From Phytophthora sp. 'mugwort' (Eukaryota > Oomycota > Peronosporomycetes > Peronosporales > Peronosporaceae): a DNA stretch of 64,000 nt. Shown here one piece after another: positions 20,101 to 31,600 of the stretch. The DNA is taken from assembly GCA_033558025.1 (NCBI GenBank), contig JAUCEF010000007.1, forward strand, positions 2,232,001 through 2,296,000. The letters run 5' to 3'. The notes beneath the pieces were generated by a model that searched no databases, was not told the DNA's origin, and saw only the letters and a list, made by a program, of their open reading frames with translations. A program made the position numbers and the translations under genes. How positions within the stretch are numbered: position 1 is the first letter of the stretch; each line of letters opens with the position of its first letter.

Positions 20101-21651
20101 TCTTCGCGTGGCTTCCCGGCCGATTTCCGTCGTGCCGCGTCCGTACGACACGCCGTGAATACTCATTTTCCGAAAGTCCATCTCGTTGGCTGTGAGCGTT
20201 CCAGTCTTGTCACTGAAAATGTGGGTGACCTGGCCCAGATCATCGTTAAGATCGGAATTGCGCACGAGCGCGGGCGTGTCGGTCACGTCGTCGTACATGC
20301 CGAGATCACGGTTCAGGAAGAAGGTTTGGTACGTCTTGACAATAGCGATGGTCACATACAATGTAATGGGCACGAAGGACGCGATGAGGATCCAGTAGTA
20401 GCCGAGATAGATCAAGACGCCAACGACGTCATTACGGAAAGGAGCCACGCCGCTGAGGTTGTCGAGATGCAAGTACGTGGCTCCGTCGCGATTCTGGGCG
20501 ACCCAAAAGGCACAGAGCACGGCGCCCAGAATGCACAAGGAAGCGAGAATCGCCATTAACAAGGCGGTGCCGCGGTTCACAATGGCGATGATCTTGCTGA
20601 TCTTTGATGGAGGCGAGTGTGAGCCAGCCTGCATGATCTTCGTGTCGCCACCCGTGTTCAGTACGAGACCGTAGACGAACGGAGTGTTGCGGATGACACA
20701 CCCGCGCAAAACCACATTCTTGAGGTCGATGGGGATCGCATGGCCGCTCTGAGGTTCAAAACGTCCGGAGAACGTGTTGACGTCGTGGTTGGGCTTCTCG
20801 CAGATGACGCGGCCCGGAAGCTGCGCGAGCGCACGCGGGTCGCCAAGTTGCGAAAACGTGCAGCTCAGCGCCTGACGCACCTTGAGATTCGTCTCACCAT
20901 CGAGCGATTTCGTCTCGACAAAGCAAATGCCGGTCGGGGCATTGTCATCCGGTTCCGAGACGGCCAGCAACAGCACATCGGCTGGAATGGCCTCGTAGTT
21001 GTCCACCTTGATAATGTCCCCGACGGCGACAGCCCGCCACGTATCTTCGCGAAAGCAGTCGGGTTCGTCCAGATCGAAAATGTGCGCGACGCGAGCGTTC
21101 ATTTTGGCGTCGGCAAGGTGCCGTCCGCGGTCCTCGATGGCCGCAAACACGGCGTCAATCGAGAGCACGAGCATCAAGACAATCCACTGGTACGGAATCG
21201 TCTGTGTGGATGAAATCTCGGGGATAATCTGACCGGCACCGACCAGCAAGAAGTAAAAATTGGCCACCTGTGAGAGCCGTCCGTAGAAGAACCGCGGGAT
21301 AAAGTTGAGCTTGGTGTACTTGGCCGTGATGACCTTGTTGTTGCCGAACTTTTGCTTGGCGTTTGCGTCGGGATTGTTGACGTAGATGCAGCGTGCGCTG
21401 GTTTCCGCGAGGGCTAAAGCGCCGCCGTTGTCGCCTCCAACGCCATCACTGACCGCCGATAAGATCGACATGGTCGACGTTCCTAGACCTGCCGCCGCCT
21501 CTGCGAGCATCTTCGGAGCCCAGCCGGTGGACGCAGCAAGCGGAGACTCGCCAACCTCCAGTGTCCTGTAGGCCGACGTCTGGGCATCCACTGACACGTC
21601 CGTCACACGCGCTGCGCCTCCCGTGCCGATCACGGCTTCCAGCACTGTCAT
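17182..21651 (-). CDS. P4-type ATPase (phospholipid flippase) with dysferlin-like C-terminal tail
   Basis: A single uninterrupted exon encodes 1489 aa. The P-type ATPase core is complete. The actuator loop DGETNL is at ~251, the phosphorylated aspartate in SDKTGTLT at D481, the hinge motif WVLTGDKEETAVNIGF at ~785, and GDGANDVAMIQEA at ~914. The fourth membrane helix carries VPITLY in the position of the P4 hallmark (PISL-like), and the N-terminal YTKLNFIPRFFYGRLSQVAN is typical of flippases. P4-ATPases move aminophospholipids to the cytoplasmic leaflet. After the last helix (~1180) is an unusual ~300-residue tail. Residues ~1335-1455 include VYEIQRYQVFTGWG, HWVVDP, QWQYATRFKDF and SVRRRRWVRKEKLL, which resemble DysF (dysferlin/peroxin) motifs. 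The core call is secure; the tail call is by eye. Confidence 0.93.
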   Translation of the reverse strand: MTVLEAVIGTGGAARVTDVSVDAQTSAYRTLEVGESPLAASTGWAPKMLAEAAAGLGTSTMSILSAVSDGVGGDNGGALALAETSARCIYVNNPDANAKQKFGNNKVITAKYTKLNFIPRFFYGRLSQVANFYFLLVGAGQIIPEISSTQTIPYQWIVLMLVLSIDAVFAAIEDRGRHLADAKMNARVAHIFDLDEPDCFREDTWRAVAVGDIIKVDNYEAIPADVLLLAVSEPDDNAPTGICFVETKSLDGETNLKVRQALSCTFSQLGDPRALAQLPGRVICEKPNHDVNTFSGRFEPQSGHAIPIDLKNVVLRGCVIRNTPFVYGLVLNTGGDTKIMQAGSHSPPSKISKIIAIVNRGTALLMAILASLCILGAVLCAFWVAQNRDGATYLHLDNLSGVAPFRNDVVGVLIYLGYYWILIASFVPITLYVTIAIVKTYQTFFLNRDLGMYDDVTDTPALVRNSDLNDDLGQVTHIFSDKTGTLTANEMDFRKMSIHGVSYGRGTTEIGREATRRLGKDLSASDVLADNTPSLVKTDNVNFLDPAGDLERDSDARLYPEQAACIHDFFVHLAVCHSVVRETLSGSDSGTGFSASSPDELALVSGANYFGYSFLARRNGEVAISIPGKRDEAVYELLEMIDFTSTRKRMSVVVRTPDKRVLLLTKGADSVIFPRLAPSSDSAIVETTLMHLERYATEGLRTLVIAQKELSPDAYAEWSCEYDAALGDLEQMALQKRGESNRIEELEEQLEQELEIMGATAIEDRLQDHVTSTLGDLSRAGIKIWVLTGDKEETAVNIGFACQLLNNDMERIMINAETTPSASDLYDMLLTRCVEARKSSERHANGAVQEIQQQAIVIDGRCLTMVFSNNVLSELFLEVSQQCVSVICCRVSPKQKAQVVRLFKTNLHGCRSLAIGDGANDVAMIQEAHIGVGISGHEGMQAVNASDFAIAQFRFLKRLLLVHGHWNYRRMAKLALYVVYKNILLFGTEFVLAALPQCGSSGTLFFNNMWINGYNVFWSSLPIGIVAITEQEVPARIAEQFPGLYHVGAQGELFNLRIFAQWVAEALYECVVCGLVPALIIRGPVDSTGNGFSRDLCGAISYCCLISVGWVKLALNMVTWNSITAFAFLFSIVFWYISGYVIATSFPSSVADTAFPHLFVLPEFYLALFLSLLLCLGRDFLWKAYKREMQPEYYHILQEFHRRGSQHPEKARWTPPELHYERFQADLTEEKPRFDLPEQQALPNHRPSQADHKVYTGFAFSTQVLEDRFLNPLRELVLAVPVSQVANAIGRVLSPSGSPTYRHNPDSPTRRDAAGEPKSFEDKILALSIDEQAVYEIQRYQVFTGWGSLRPGHLLITDPPKFTNAVMTDGAGTFDLDHWVVDPGFGGSDQWQYATRFKDFLRAQQKLQQEAPDGGPPELQTHASGLDPDLQERRRIKKKLNRLVGRSVRRRRWVRKEKLLAEAIERANIALAAPDPETPRPPRTPPNTP

Positions 21652-21892
21652 GTTTTATTACAGCGAGGAGGCTTCCGTCCTTCCTGGGTCGCGTCGGCAG
21701 TTGGCCTCTTGTAGAATGAACTGGTCACGTCCTGGAAATACACACCCGAGACGCTTACGACTCACGGATAACGACCACGGGTGTTTCCACTTGAACACCT
21801 AAATATACAGCCATGAGGGTAAACTATTAAGCGACACAAACGTGCACGGCCCGCTAGCGAGTTTGACTGGCTGACTACTACGCTACTGTAGG

Positions 21893-22327
21893 CTAGAGCT
21901 TGTTCTGGATCTTGGCCTGCATGGCCTCGCCGTCCTCCTTGGTGATCATGTCTGGGCCGGCCGGCAGCGTGAGGAGCCCGTCGTCCTTGAAGCGTGGGAT
22001 CACGTGGATATGCGCGTGGAAGACGGCCTGACCTGCCGTCGCGCCGTTGTTCTGAATGATGTTGACGCCGTCTGCGCCCGTCGCCGCCTGCACGGCGGTG
22101 GCCAGACGCGGTAGCTCCTTGAACACGTTGGCCGCCACCTCGGGCGTCATGTCCATGACTGTAGCGAAACCTGGCGCCTTGGGGAGCAGCAGCGCGTGGC
22201 CCGGGACTGTGGGGAAGGCGTCCAGGATGGCCACCACGTGCTCCGTCTCGAACAGCTTGTACGACGGGATGTCGCCCTTAATGATCTTGAGGAAGATGTT
22301 CTCCGGGTCGTACGCGGTGCGGGTCAT
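21893..22327 (-). CDS. HIT-family nucleotide hydrolase/transferase
   Basis: A single exon encodes 144 aa, the usual size for HINT-type proteins. It starts TRTAYDPENIFLKIIKGDIP, typical of the family, with the strand AILDAFPTVPGHALLLPK. The catalytic HIT motif HAHIHVIPR is at residues 104-112, with the three histidines at 104, 106 and 108. NIIQNNGATAGQAVFH supplies the conserved Asn and Gly/Gln residues of the pocket. HINT enzymes hydrolyse nucleotide phosphoramidates such as AMP-lysine; exact substrate preference is not visible. It has no targeting sequence, so it is probably cytosolic. It starts 215 bp from the divergent esterase gene. Confidence 0.95.
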   Translation of the reverse strand: MTRTAYDPENIFLKIIKGDIPSYKLFETEHVVAILDAFPTVPGHALLLPKAPGFATVMDMTPEVAANVFKELPRLATAVQAATGADGVNIIQNNGATAGQAVFHAHIHVIPRFKDDGLLTLPAGPDMITKEDGEAMQAKIQNKL

Positions 22328-22542
22328 GATGATGCTAAAGTGGTCGAGTGCGGGTCACACTTATTTTTTTACTTCGAGTTGACCAATCAGCGTTGAAATC
22401 CCCGCAGAAGTGATATAAAGTTGGTGTTTGTGCCACGCACTTTTTCTTATGGCTTCAGTCGTTCTTGTCTGACGTAGTGCACCGTCACTTCGTGATATTC
22501 CTAGAGCCGCACAAATCGACGTCAACTGAAGCCTGCACCGCC

Positions 22543-24398
22543 ATGAACCGCGCACTGGAGACTGTGTTCTCGGACTTTTCTCGCCATGCTACGACACGCA
22601 CGTACTATTCCTATCCGGAGGTACGTCGCGGGCGTGGAATGCCAGTGTACACTAGATGCTCACCTCTCTCTCCACTGCTGCAGGGCTCACGCAAGTCAAA
22701 CTTCGTGTTTCGCGTCGCGTACGAAAGCCAGAAGCCCATTGACGACGGGAGAGTGATCCTCTTCTTCGCGCCCAGTCCGGACCCCGAGCCGCGCTTCGAG
22801 GCCTTCGACCTTGACGCCCCGCGCCCGATCTTCGCCAAAGACGTCGTACGTTGTGAAGTTTAGTGGCGTACGCGATGATTTAGAGTCTTTTTAGTAACTA
22901 ATTGGCTGGATTGCTGCTCTCTCGTAGAGGAACATACAACCTGGAGACATCATTGAGTTCGAGAGCACCGAGTTCTCGACGCCAGAGGCTCTGGGCTTCG
23001 TGCCACAGAACCTCGACGTGTTCTCCACCGAACTCTTCGTTCAAGCGTTAATACACCACGGTAAACGGTTGTGTACTATGATGAGGTTTTACGGTAGTTA
23101 TGACAGTGCAGGTGGTATGTTTGTGGTGCAGATGTGAACGACCCGGACGCGAATTCAAGAGTGGGCAACACATACAGCAAGCCGGTGGAGGTGCGTTTTG
23201 ATGACGACGAAGCTGACAATGTTGTACAAATCGTCGCGGACCGGATCGTAGAGCACACGATGGACTTGACATCGACCGAGTGGGTGGAGCATATCTCGAT
23301 GAAGAGCGTGTTGCTGAGCGAGTACCACAACCAGGACGTGTACATGATGGCGTCAATCGTTCTGCCGAAAGACTACGCGGCCTTGAAGGATTCCCGTCAG
23401 TTCCCAACGGTTTACTATATTGAAGGGTTCACTGGCACCGAGACATACGCGAAGCGTGCCCAGGGATTTTTGTCGTCTGAGATGGGGCAGGACTGGCAAG
23501 CTGGACGCTGGCCGACACCCATGATTCGAGTAACATTGGGATCTCGCTTCAAATTTGGTCACACATCGTTCGCTGATTCGGATACGAATGGTCCATGGGG
23601 GACAGCATTAGTGTCAGAATTCATCCCGTACCTGGAAAGCCTGTACCCTGTTGTCGCCTGTGCTGGGGGTCGTTTCCTACACGGCCATTCTTCCGGTGCC
23701 TGGTCGACTCTTTGGCTGCAATTGCAGTTCCCCGACTTCTTTGGTGGCACCTGGAGTTCAGCCCCGGATCCTGTGGATTTTACTCGGTTCCAAGTGGTTA
23801 ATATCTACGAAGCAGAAAATGCCTATTGGGACGCTACTGGTTACCCATACCCGACTAGCCGAAACAATGGACTCACTGCATGTAGTAACCGTGACGAGAA
23901 TCTGGTTGAACGAGTGTATGGCCGTGGCAATGGTGGACAATGGGATGCCTTTGTAGGTTTTTCTCGCGTCGGTTAATTGTCGTATGGATGATGTTATTAA
24001 CTGTTATTGTTTGTTAGTTTGCACTGTTTGGGCCGCGTGGGGATGACGGAATACCCATCCCGCTGTTCGACAAAGTGTCCGGTGATATTAATCCTGACGT
24101 CGCGAAGTACTGGGAACGCTTCGACATCTGCAAGTTTTTGAAGAAGCGGCCCGATTTGTTGACTACCAAATTGCGTGGGAAGGTCCACGTGATTTGTGGG
24201 ATTGAAGATACTTACTATCTCGACTTTGCGTGCCGGTCGCTGCAGAAATTGGTTGGGAACAGTAAAACCAATGCTCAAGACGGTTCTGCCGTACCCAACT
24301 ACGTTGCGATGGTGCCTGGAGACCACAGCAGCATCCGCTCCCGAGCGCATTATATCCAGGTATACTCGGAGATTGCTGCTGTGTACCAGCAAACGTGA
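22543..24398 (+). CDS. Alpha/beta-hydrolase (putative esterase), five exons
   Basis: Exons are 22543-22620, 22684-22845, 22928-23060, 23132-23952 and 24018-24398, giving 524 aa with introns of 63-82 bp. The nucleophile elbow GHSSG is at residues 309-313 (Ser311), in FLHGHSSGAWSTLWLQLQ. The acid and base are probably in CGIEDTYYLD and VPGDHSSIRSRAHY near the C-terminus. The N-terminal ~125 residues are a separate, strand-rich region (FVFRVAYESQ, GDIIEFES) typical of the domain that precedes the catalytic fold in bacterial-type putative esterases. There is no signal peptide, so a cytosolic enzyme is likely. Substrate unknown. All junctions keep frame, and readthrough of each intron brings a stop or a phase break. 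Confidence 0.85.
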
Positions 24399-24660
24399 AG
24401 ATGCAAGGATGGGGTTAAATAGCAAGGTGTAGGATGGGCTTTCTAAAAAGGTTAAATTTCACGATATTCTAACAAATTTTCCAGTATTACATGTAGACCA
24501 ACACTTGAAGAGCAAGTTAGGAGTACTAACTTAGCACTTCGTATTACTATTTGTTACTACAGTAGTAATACAATACATTTTTGACAAAAGTTAATTGCAG
24601 ATAATAAAAACACAAGTCAATTGTAACGGTTATTAAAACACGATTGGTCTCGGAGCAATA

Positions 24661-25465
24661 ATGGCAAAGGCGATGATGCCGCCGAGCGACGCGCGCGACG
24701 TGCCTCTGGAGGAGCGTCTGCGCCAGAAGAAGGAGGGTTTCGGCACGCACAAGGAGGCGGATGCGACCATGCCTGGCGGCCCCGCTCGTCGCGCCAACAA
24801 GAACCAACCGCTGGAGCTGAGCTCCAAGCGCGCCGTGGGCCGGTTCCGACAGGTGGTGGAGGTGAAGAAGCGGCGCGTGCTGGACCCGCGCTTCGAGGCG
24901 CAGAGCGGGCGACTGAACGAGGACCTTTTCAACAAGAGTTACGCCTTCCTGGACGAGTACAAGCAGCGCGAGCTACAGGAACTCAGACAGCAGTTCAAGA
25001 AGAGCAAGAGCACCACTAAGAAGGATGAGCTCAAAGTCAGTACATGGAGGACAAACGGGTGGTATGTCCTTTATTTTTGTGAAGAGTACTGATTTAAGTT
25101 ATGCATTATTTTATTAATGCAGCACGAGATCGCGCTGCGACAACAGGAGATGACGGAGAAGAAGAAACAGGAGAAGATCAAAAGCGCACTGACAAAGCGG
25201 AAGCGCGAGGAGCGCGAAGCTGTGGCTAGCGGCAAGGGAGCCTTCTACCTAAAGGTTTGTCTACAGATAGTAATGATGTGTACGTAGAAGAAATGTGACT
25301 GACTGTTTGCCTGGACTACTGCAGCGGAAGGACAAGAAGAAGCTGGAGCTGCAGACCAAATTCCAGGACCTACAGGACACCGGGAGACTGTCTAAGTTCA
25401 TGGCCAAGAAGCGCAAGAAAAACGCCAGTAAAGACCACAGATGGCTGCCTACACAGCGGAAATAG
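24661..25465 (+). CDS. RRP36: Ribosomal RNA processing protein RRP36
   Basis: Three exons (24661-25035, 25123-25254, 25325-25465) give 215 aa, with introns of 87 and 70 bp. The family core is plain: NKNQPLELSSKRAVGRFRQV, then DPRFEAQSGRLNEDLFNKSY. A charged coiled coil follows, then FYLKRKDKKKLELQ and GRLSKFMAKKRKKNASKDHR, close to the canonical C-terminus of RRP36/DUF947. RRP36 is a nucleolar component of the 90S pre-ribosome needed for early cleavages of pre-18S rRNA. Basic runs serve as nucleolar signals. The gene lies between the esterase and the ARM-repeat gene on the same strand, with 200-260 bp spacers. Confidence 0.93.
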
Positions 25466-25673
25466 ACCCAAAACCGGCCCGCTGGCTTCAAAGTGGTGTA
25501 TTTGGCCGCCTTGTTTGTATTCTGCTTGCTGTGGCCAACTTAATAGACAACTTCTGCCTTTGTTAGAGTCTCCACAGCGCTAAATACGGGCAGATATGGA
25601 GCCCACTTGAGTCTATTTGCTGACCTTTGTTACGTTTAAAGGTAGCTCTATTTGCGGTGGGTCTCCGCTCTCA

Positions 25674-28600
25674 ATGCTTCAGTGTCAAAACCACAGTGAA
25701 TTACGTACAATCATGTCGACAAAGCTACTGCATCAGCCAAGTGGGAAGGAAATCCTCGCCAGTCTGTCGAATGACTCGAAGGAGACGAAGCCAGGCATGC
25801 TGAGGTCCGGCAGCATTTCTCCCATGGATCGACGTCTTTCACGCGGTGTCTCTGGGAATTTATCACGCCGGAAATCGAACTCCAACAGTAGCGGATCGAA
25901 TCGTCAAGGGTCCAACATTTCCATGAAGTCGGTGCCTGAGCATGGCGACGACAAGGACAAGCCGTCGTCGCCTACAGTTCTACGACTGAAAGCTCTCGCT
26001 CATGCTGTGCGTGCACGACATTCACTGGGCATCCAACGACCGGCACAAAGGAAATACCAGCTACAAGCCAGTCAAGCTGGCACGGACGAGACGGAGATAT
26101 TGATGGCAGGGATCCAGAAGACACTCGAAGAAGACGCTACCAGCATTTCTCCCAGCAAGAGCAAGAACAGTAGCAACAACCATCGCGAGATGAGTTCCGA
26201 CGCGCAGTCTGGACGCGAAAAGAGCAAAGTACGCTTCGTAAATGAAGATCACGAGCACCCAGCGCATTCAGCCCCGTCCGCAACGAATCGAAAGCCATCG
26301 CTGCGGCCACCGCTGAAGAGCGCGACGATGAAGCGCGGTAGTACGTCCAAAGTCTCTCTCCATCGTGTTAACACTATCCGAGGCGATCTCAGCGCCTTTG
26401 TTGCTACGCCGTACGACGTCAAGCCTCGAGAGACGCGAGACGTGAGCTTGGATCACAGACAGAATCTAGGAGCGCGTCTAACCTGCGCGCTCTCTCTGTA
26501 CAAACTTTCGTGCCAAGTTGGGAGCGAGTCAGCGATCATCAGCGGCGGGGCCATTGCTCAGATCGCCGACTTCAGCGACGTGGACGACGCTAAGCTCGTG
26601 CGTTATGTCGCTGCAGTACTCGTCAATGTCACGACGGATGTGACAGCGCTAGAGGACTTTGCCTCCAAGGACGGCATGTCCGCACTGCTTGAACTGAGCT
26701 GGACGCCGCTAATGGACGTCAAAGTGGCGTGCACGACGGCACTTTGTCGACTCGCGCAGAGTCCAGCTCGGGCCGCTGTGCTAGTTCGCAGTCGCGCGAT
26801 CACTGAGCTCATGGCGATGCTCACAGTACCGCACGTGCCCCTACAGCAGCTAGTCGTGAGCTGCATCGTCAACCTCGTCTTCCACGGCCACACGTTCCCG
26901 GACCGGGTGTTTCTGGGCGATCCACAGGCAGTGCAGAGTCAACTTGGACTCATGAATGTCATTAGCCAGCTCTCGACGTCGCCGTCTACGTCGCAGTTTG
27001 CGATCGAAGCGCTGTTCAACCTCTCGCTACGGCGACCAAGCTGCTTGGGGGCGTTACGTGGTGGAGGCGCCGAGATTCTGCATACCGTGGTGAGCCAACT
27101 GTGCAAGTTAGTGGACGGGAATGGCGGCGGCTCGAGTTCTCGGTATCTACTCAGTCTTGGAGTGCCGGCGCCGGCGTGGACGGCCGACATGAGCATCTGC
27201 ATGAAGCTCCTGCATCTGGTAGCAGACACGCTGGCCAACTTTTCGGCCTTTGTCGAGCATCACAGCATCATGGGGTCTCACGGCATCAAATCCCTTAGTT
27301 TAATGCTGTCGGGGGCGTTGCGGGACGTGGGGAATTGGAGCTCGAGCGTCACAACGGACGAGAGATTCCGCTGCACGAGCGTCTCGTGCTCGAGAGCATT
27401 GGCCAACTTTTCCAGCAACGCTGAGCTACGTCGTCAAAGCTTTTCCCCCGAATTAATCCAACTCGCCACGAAACTTGCTCTAATGGACCATCAACGCTAT
27501 GCCGCGTGTCCAAAAGATGCTCGGACATTGATGCGCAATGCGGTGCGCACGTTGAGCAACCTAAGCTTTGACAATTCGTGTCGATCGTGCTTCACTGAGA
27601 TCCCGCAACTTCTCGTGCTGCTACATGCCGTCACCATCCTGCCAGTGATATCGGTGGATGAAGTAGAACAAGACTCGGTGCCTTATCAGCCCGCAGAAGA
27701 GCAGCAGGCACGAGCTCGAGCTCAAGAGCAGCAGCAACAGGATGGCCGAATGCCGTCGATGACTAAAACACACAGTGAAAGACTCGATGGAGTCGTTGAA
27801 AGCATTGAGCTTGGCACCTTGTCAGCGCCTGCTCGTCTATGGTACCTGCGCTCATCTCGCTCGGCGTACGCGTCGTCCTTTCCTTGGACTACAGACATGT
27901 CGGAGGATGCAAAAGAAGACGCACTTCTGGCACTACTAAATGTGGCACATCAGGCGAGTTTCGCCAACGATCTGCTTCGAACACTTGATGGGAAACTTTT
28001 GGCAGTAGCAGCTGAAGACGTGGGCCACTCGCGACGACTTCGGTATATCTATGCTTCCGTGCTGTCCAATTTGCTGTTCGACAGCTACCTCCAGCAGCTC
28101 GTGTATGGCGATCAAGTGGTTCGTGCTCTTGTGAGTGGCTTTAACTTCTTCGAGACGACGTCACTGGACGAATGCGTGGGTCATGGCGACCATGATGCGT
28201 CAGTTGCGGACTTGGCGGCTTCCGTGAGCAGTGAAAAGACTCAGTTGCAGGCGTTGAGCTTGGCGTTTGAGGACGACCAAGAACGTTTCCTGGCATCCAT
28301 TTTCCTCATTGCCAGCGAGTTGATGAACATGGCGAATATTGAGCTCGTTGTGACGCTTGTGCTCCCGTGCATGCGCGTATACATGGAGTTGGCGACGACG
28401 ATGCCGGCGAACGCGCCGCTCGCGCATCCGCAACGGATCCAGTTGCAACGCCAGCTCCCCATCACTTGCTACGCGTCGGCATCTCTCTTTGCACTCACAC
28501 GAGCCGCTACCCAGCGTCGCGATAGTCAAAAGCATTTAATTCATTCCGAAGAAGCCGAAGCCATGCTCATCGCCGTGTGTGCGTTGCCGTCCGGAGCGTC

Positions 28601-31600
28601 CGGAACAGCTGGGACGACAACGTCGTCTTCGTCAAGAGGTGGCGTCACGCAGGCCTTTTGCGCGGCGACGCTGTATCATCTGTGCGCCTCGACGTCGGTG
28701 AACCAGCGTGTGATCCAGGGACTTATTGACTGCTGCAATGCGAACGAGGAGTCTCAGTCGCTCTTGGCGTGCTCGGCCGCGTTCGCCATTATCTCGTTCA
28801 CCGCGGAAGGCTGCCAGCAACTTGTGCAGTGCGCGAACTTGGCGCGTGCACTCAACCGACTGGGCCGTACGAGTCAAGTCGAGTGCCAGCAGTACGCAGC
28901 TCTGGCAGCTTGCAACGTGTCCACAGTTGCGTGCGTCTGGACGTCCGCCGAGCTCAAGGACTTTATTGTCGTGGCGCTGCTGCGTGCAAACTCGATCCAG
29001 GCCAAGCAGATCCACGCCAAGACACTGTCCAACCTGCTCTCACACGGAGCGACACGTCCAGAGGTTGTCGAAGACGGGGTTCTCTACGCGCTGATGAAGT
29101 TGTCGCAGGTCATGATGTCTGGCACGAATTCCACAACCGGGACCGCCGAACGCCGGCTTGCCGAGGAAAGCGCGTCGACGTCGGCGTTGCCAGTGAATTC
29201 CTCGTTCCCGGCCTCGTCCGCCGACGAAGTCTTCACCATCGGACTGCGGGCACTCCTTAACCTGTCCTGCGATCGTCAGTATCATCAAAAACTCCTGTCG
29301 AACGGCGTCATGGCTTACCTCTCAGCTGCTGTTGAGTGCAAGCAACCAAAATCTCCAGTGCGTGAGGCCAGTAGCAGTTCCATTGGGAGAGCCCCGTCCT
29401 TCACTGACCCAGCAATGACGTCCTTACTGTTCGGAGCTAGTCGACGGCAACAGCGCCAGCAGCAGCAACAGCAACTGCCGCTTCAGTGTCTGGCCAGCCA
29501 CTTAAGCACCGAAAGCCGACGGTTTGCGCTTGCGATCATCTGCAATCTGGCGAGCTACGAAGACAACCACAAGGAGCTCATGCGAGCGCAAGTGACGGAA
29601 ACCATTCGCAAGTACGTGGATGGAGATACCGAGTCCCGTGCCTCCGCCGCCATGGCTCTACGGAACTTAAGCTGTCGTCAGCCGTGGGTCGAGATGCTCT
29701 GCGAACGGAAGACGCTGCACCTGTTGATCGTGTGCACCGAGTGCGAGCACCCCGTGGTGCGTCAATTTGCCATCGAAGCGCTGGTCAACTGCTCGCTTGT
29801 GACCGATTCCTTGCATCTTTTTGGCGAAATGCGTGTGCCCAAAGCTGTGCTTACACTATTGGAAGTCACGGCCAACGCATTGTCGACCAGCTCACCGCCC
29901 GTGTCTGTTTCATGGGAGCTCTCCAGTGCACAGGAGCATCAAACATTCGTGAGTGAACCGACGGGGACGAGCACGTACATGGCAGCGCTAAGATGCTTGC
30001 AATTCATCGCACACGACGACGCGCTGGCCTTGGCTTTAATGGAGCAGAACATTGTTTTGAGGCTTCTACCTTTACTGGAGTATCGTGCGCTTGGAGCCGA
30101 CGTGAGTGCGTGCGAACTTGCGGCGACGCTAATCCATACACTGGCCGGGAAACCTCGATGTGCCGAGGCTCTACTACGCCAGCGCACGGTCAGTCTTTGT
30201 GCACTTTTGCATCGACGGCACGCGACTAGCGGCATTATTGCTCGCGAATGCGTGCGTATTCTCATGCACTTATCCACGTACCAGCACATCCAGCTCCAGC
30301 TCTGTGAGACGCAGGCAGTTCATGTGGTTGTAAGCATCTGTGGAGGTGGTGGGGCCGTGAGCAATCCCATGGTCACGGCTCGGAATCTGAGACTACGCGA
30401 GTGCGGCGCCGTCACGATCCGAAACCTTACGCTCAGTGTAACCGAGCACCTTTCGCTCTTCTACGAGACACACGACGACGGCGGCGGCATCCTCCAGGAC
30501 GTGGGGAGAACCCACGTAGAGAGACCAATTGACTCGTTAAGAGACCTGCAGAGTGACGAAACGGACGACGGCAGTGCTTATGATGGTGATTCGCGTGTGA
30601 GTTTGATGCTAGAGCGGCACATGCTGCATGGGATCAAGTACTTCCAAGAGGAAATCGTGTCGGGTCAAGCTAGTGACCGTCTACTGCTTGAAGCAAGTGC
30701 TGCCATCGCGAACTTGAGTACAGTCAAAGTGTTCCGCATGGCGATGGTGCGCTTGGGAGTGGTCTCGACGCTACTGCAGCTTCTGACGCAGCCGCAACCC
30801 AACACTCAACGGATGACTCTCTCGTCCCCAGCGTTATCCCAAGCTCCGACCTCGCCCGTGAGACTGCGGCCCATGTACCGCAACACGCTGCTTGGACGTA
30901 TCTGTGCCGCTACGCTACATCGATTGGTTGTGGAGGAAGGGGTTGCTGTCGATACACGCAGCCAACTCGTCCCGAGCTTGCTCTCAGTCTTGCGCCAGAC
31001 GGATGAAGAGCTCCAGCAAGTGCGTTATGAGTGCGAAAAGATCTCGTTCTTTTCTGCCAGCATGACGGGAGACGCTTCGGTTGGCATCACGCCTCGTTCG
31101 TCCCATGGAGCTCGACGGTACACGCACGTGCAAACCAACACGATGATGCCTCCGCGGCCTACGGACGTCATACAACAAGCAGTAAAAGGCTCAATTGACG
31201 CCGACACAGCAGCTACCAGTGACGAGTCCGGAGCAGAGCCATCACCGTCATCATCTGACGGCCGCAGAATGTTTGGTAGCTGCAGTGCCGTCCTGTTACC
31301 TCCAGCAGGTGCCTGTGTCCGACAAACGTACCGAGAGCAAAAGTGGATGGTGTACGTACTCAAGACCACCCTCTCGTCGCAGTCTATGATCCCGCAGCTC
31401 GAGAAGAAGCAGATGCGCGTGCTAGGGACCCCAAAACTCTGTTTCCAGGACCTCGTTCCAGTCGTGATCGCGACGTCTCCGCCAGCTGCCCCACCGAACG
31501 GAAACAGCGGCAGTCGAAGCACCAATTCGAGTCCATACAACGACTACGACCTTGTCGGCGAGAGCTCGTTCGGCGGCGGGTATCAGCTCCCCGTCAGCAT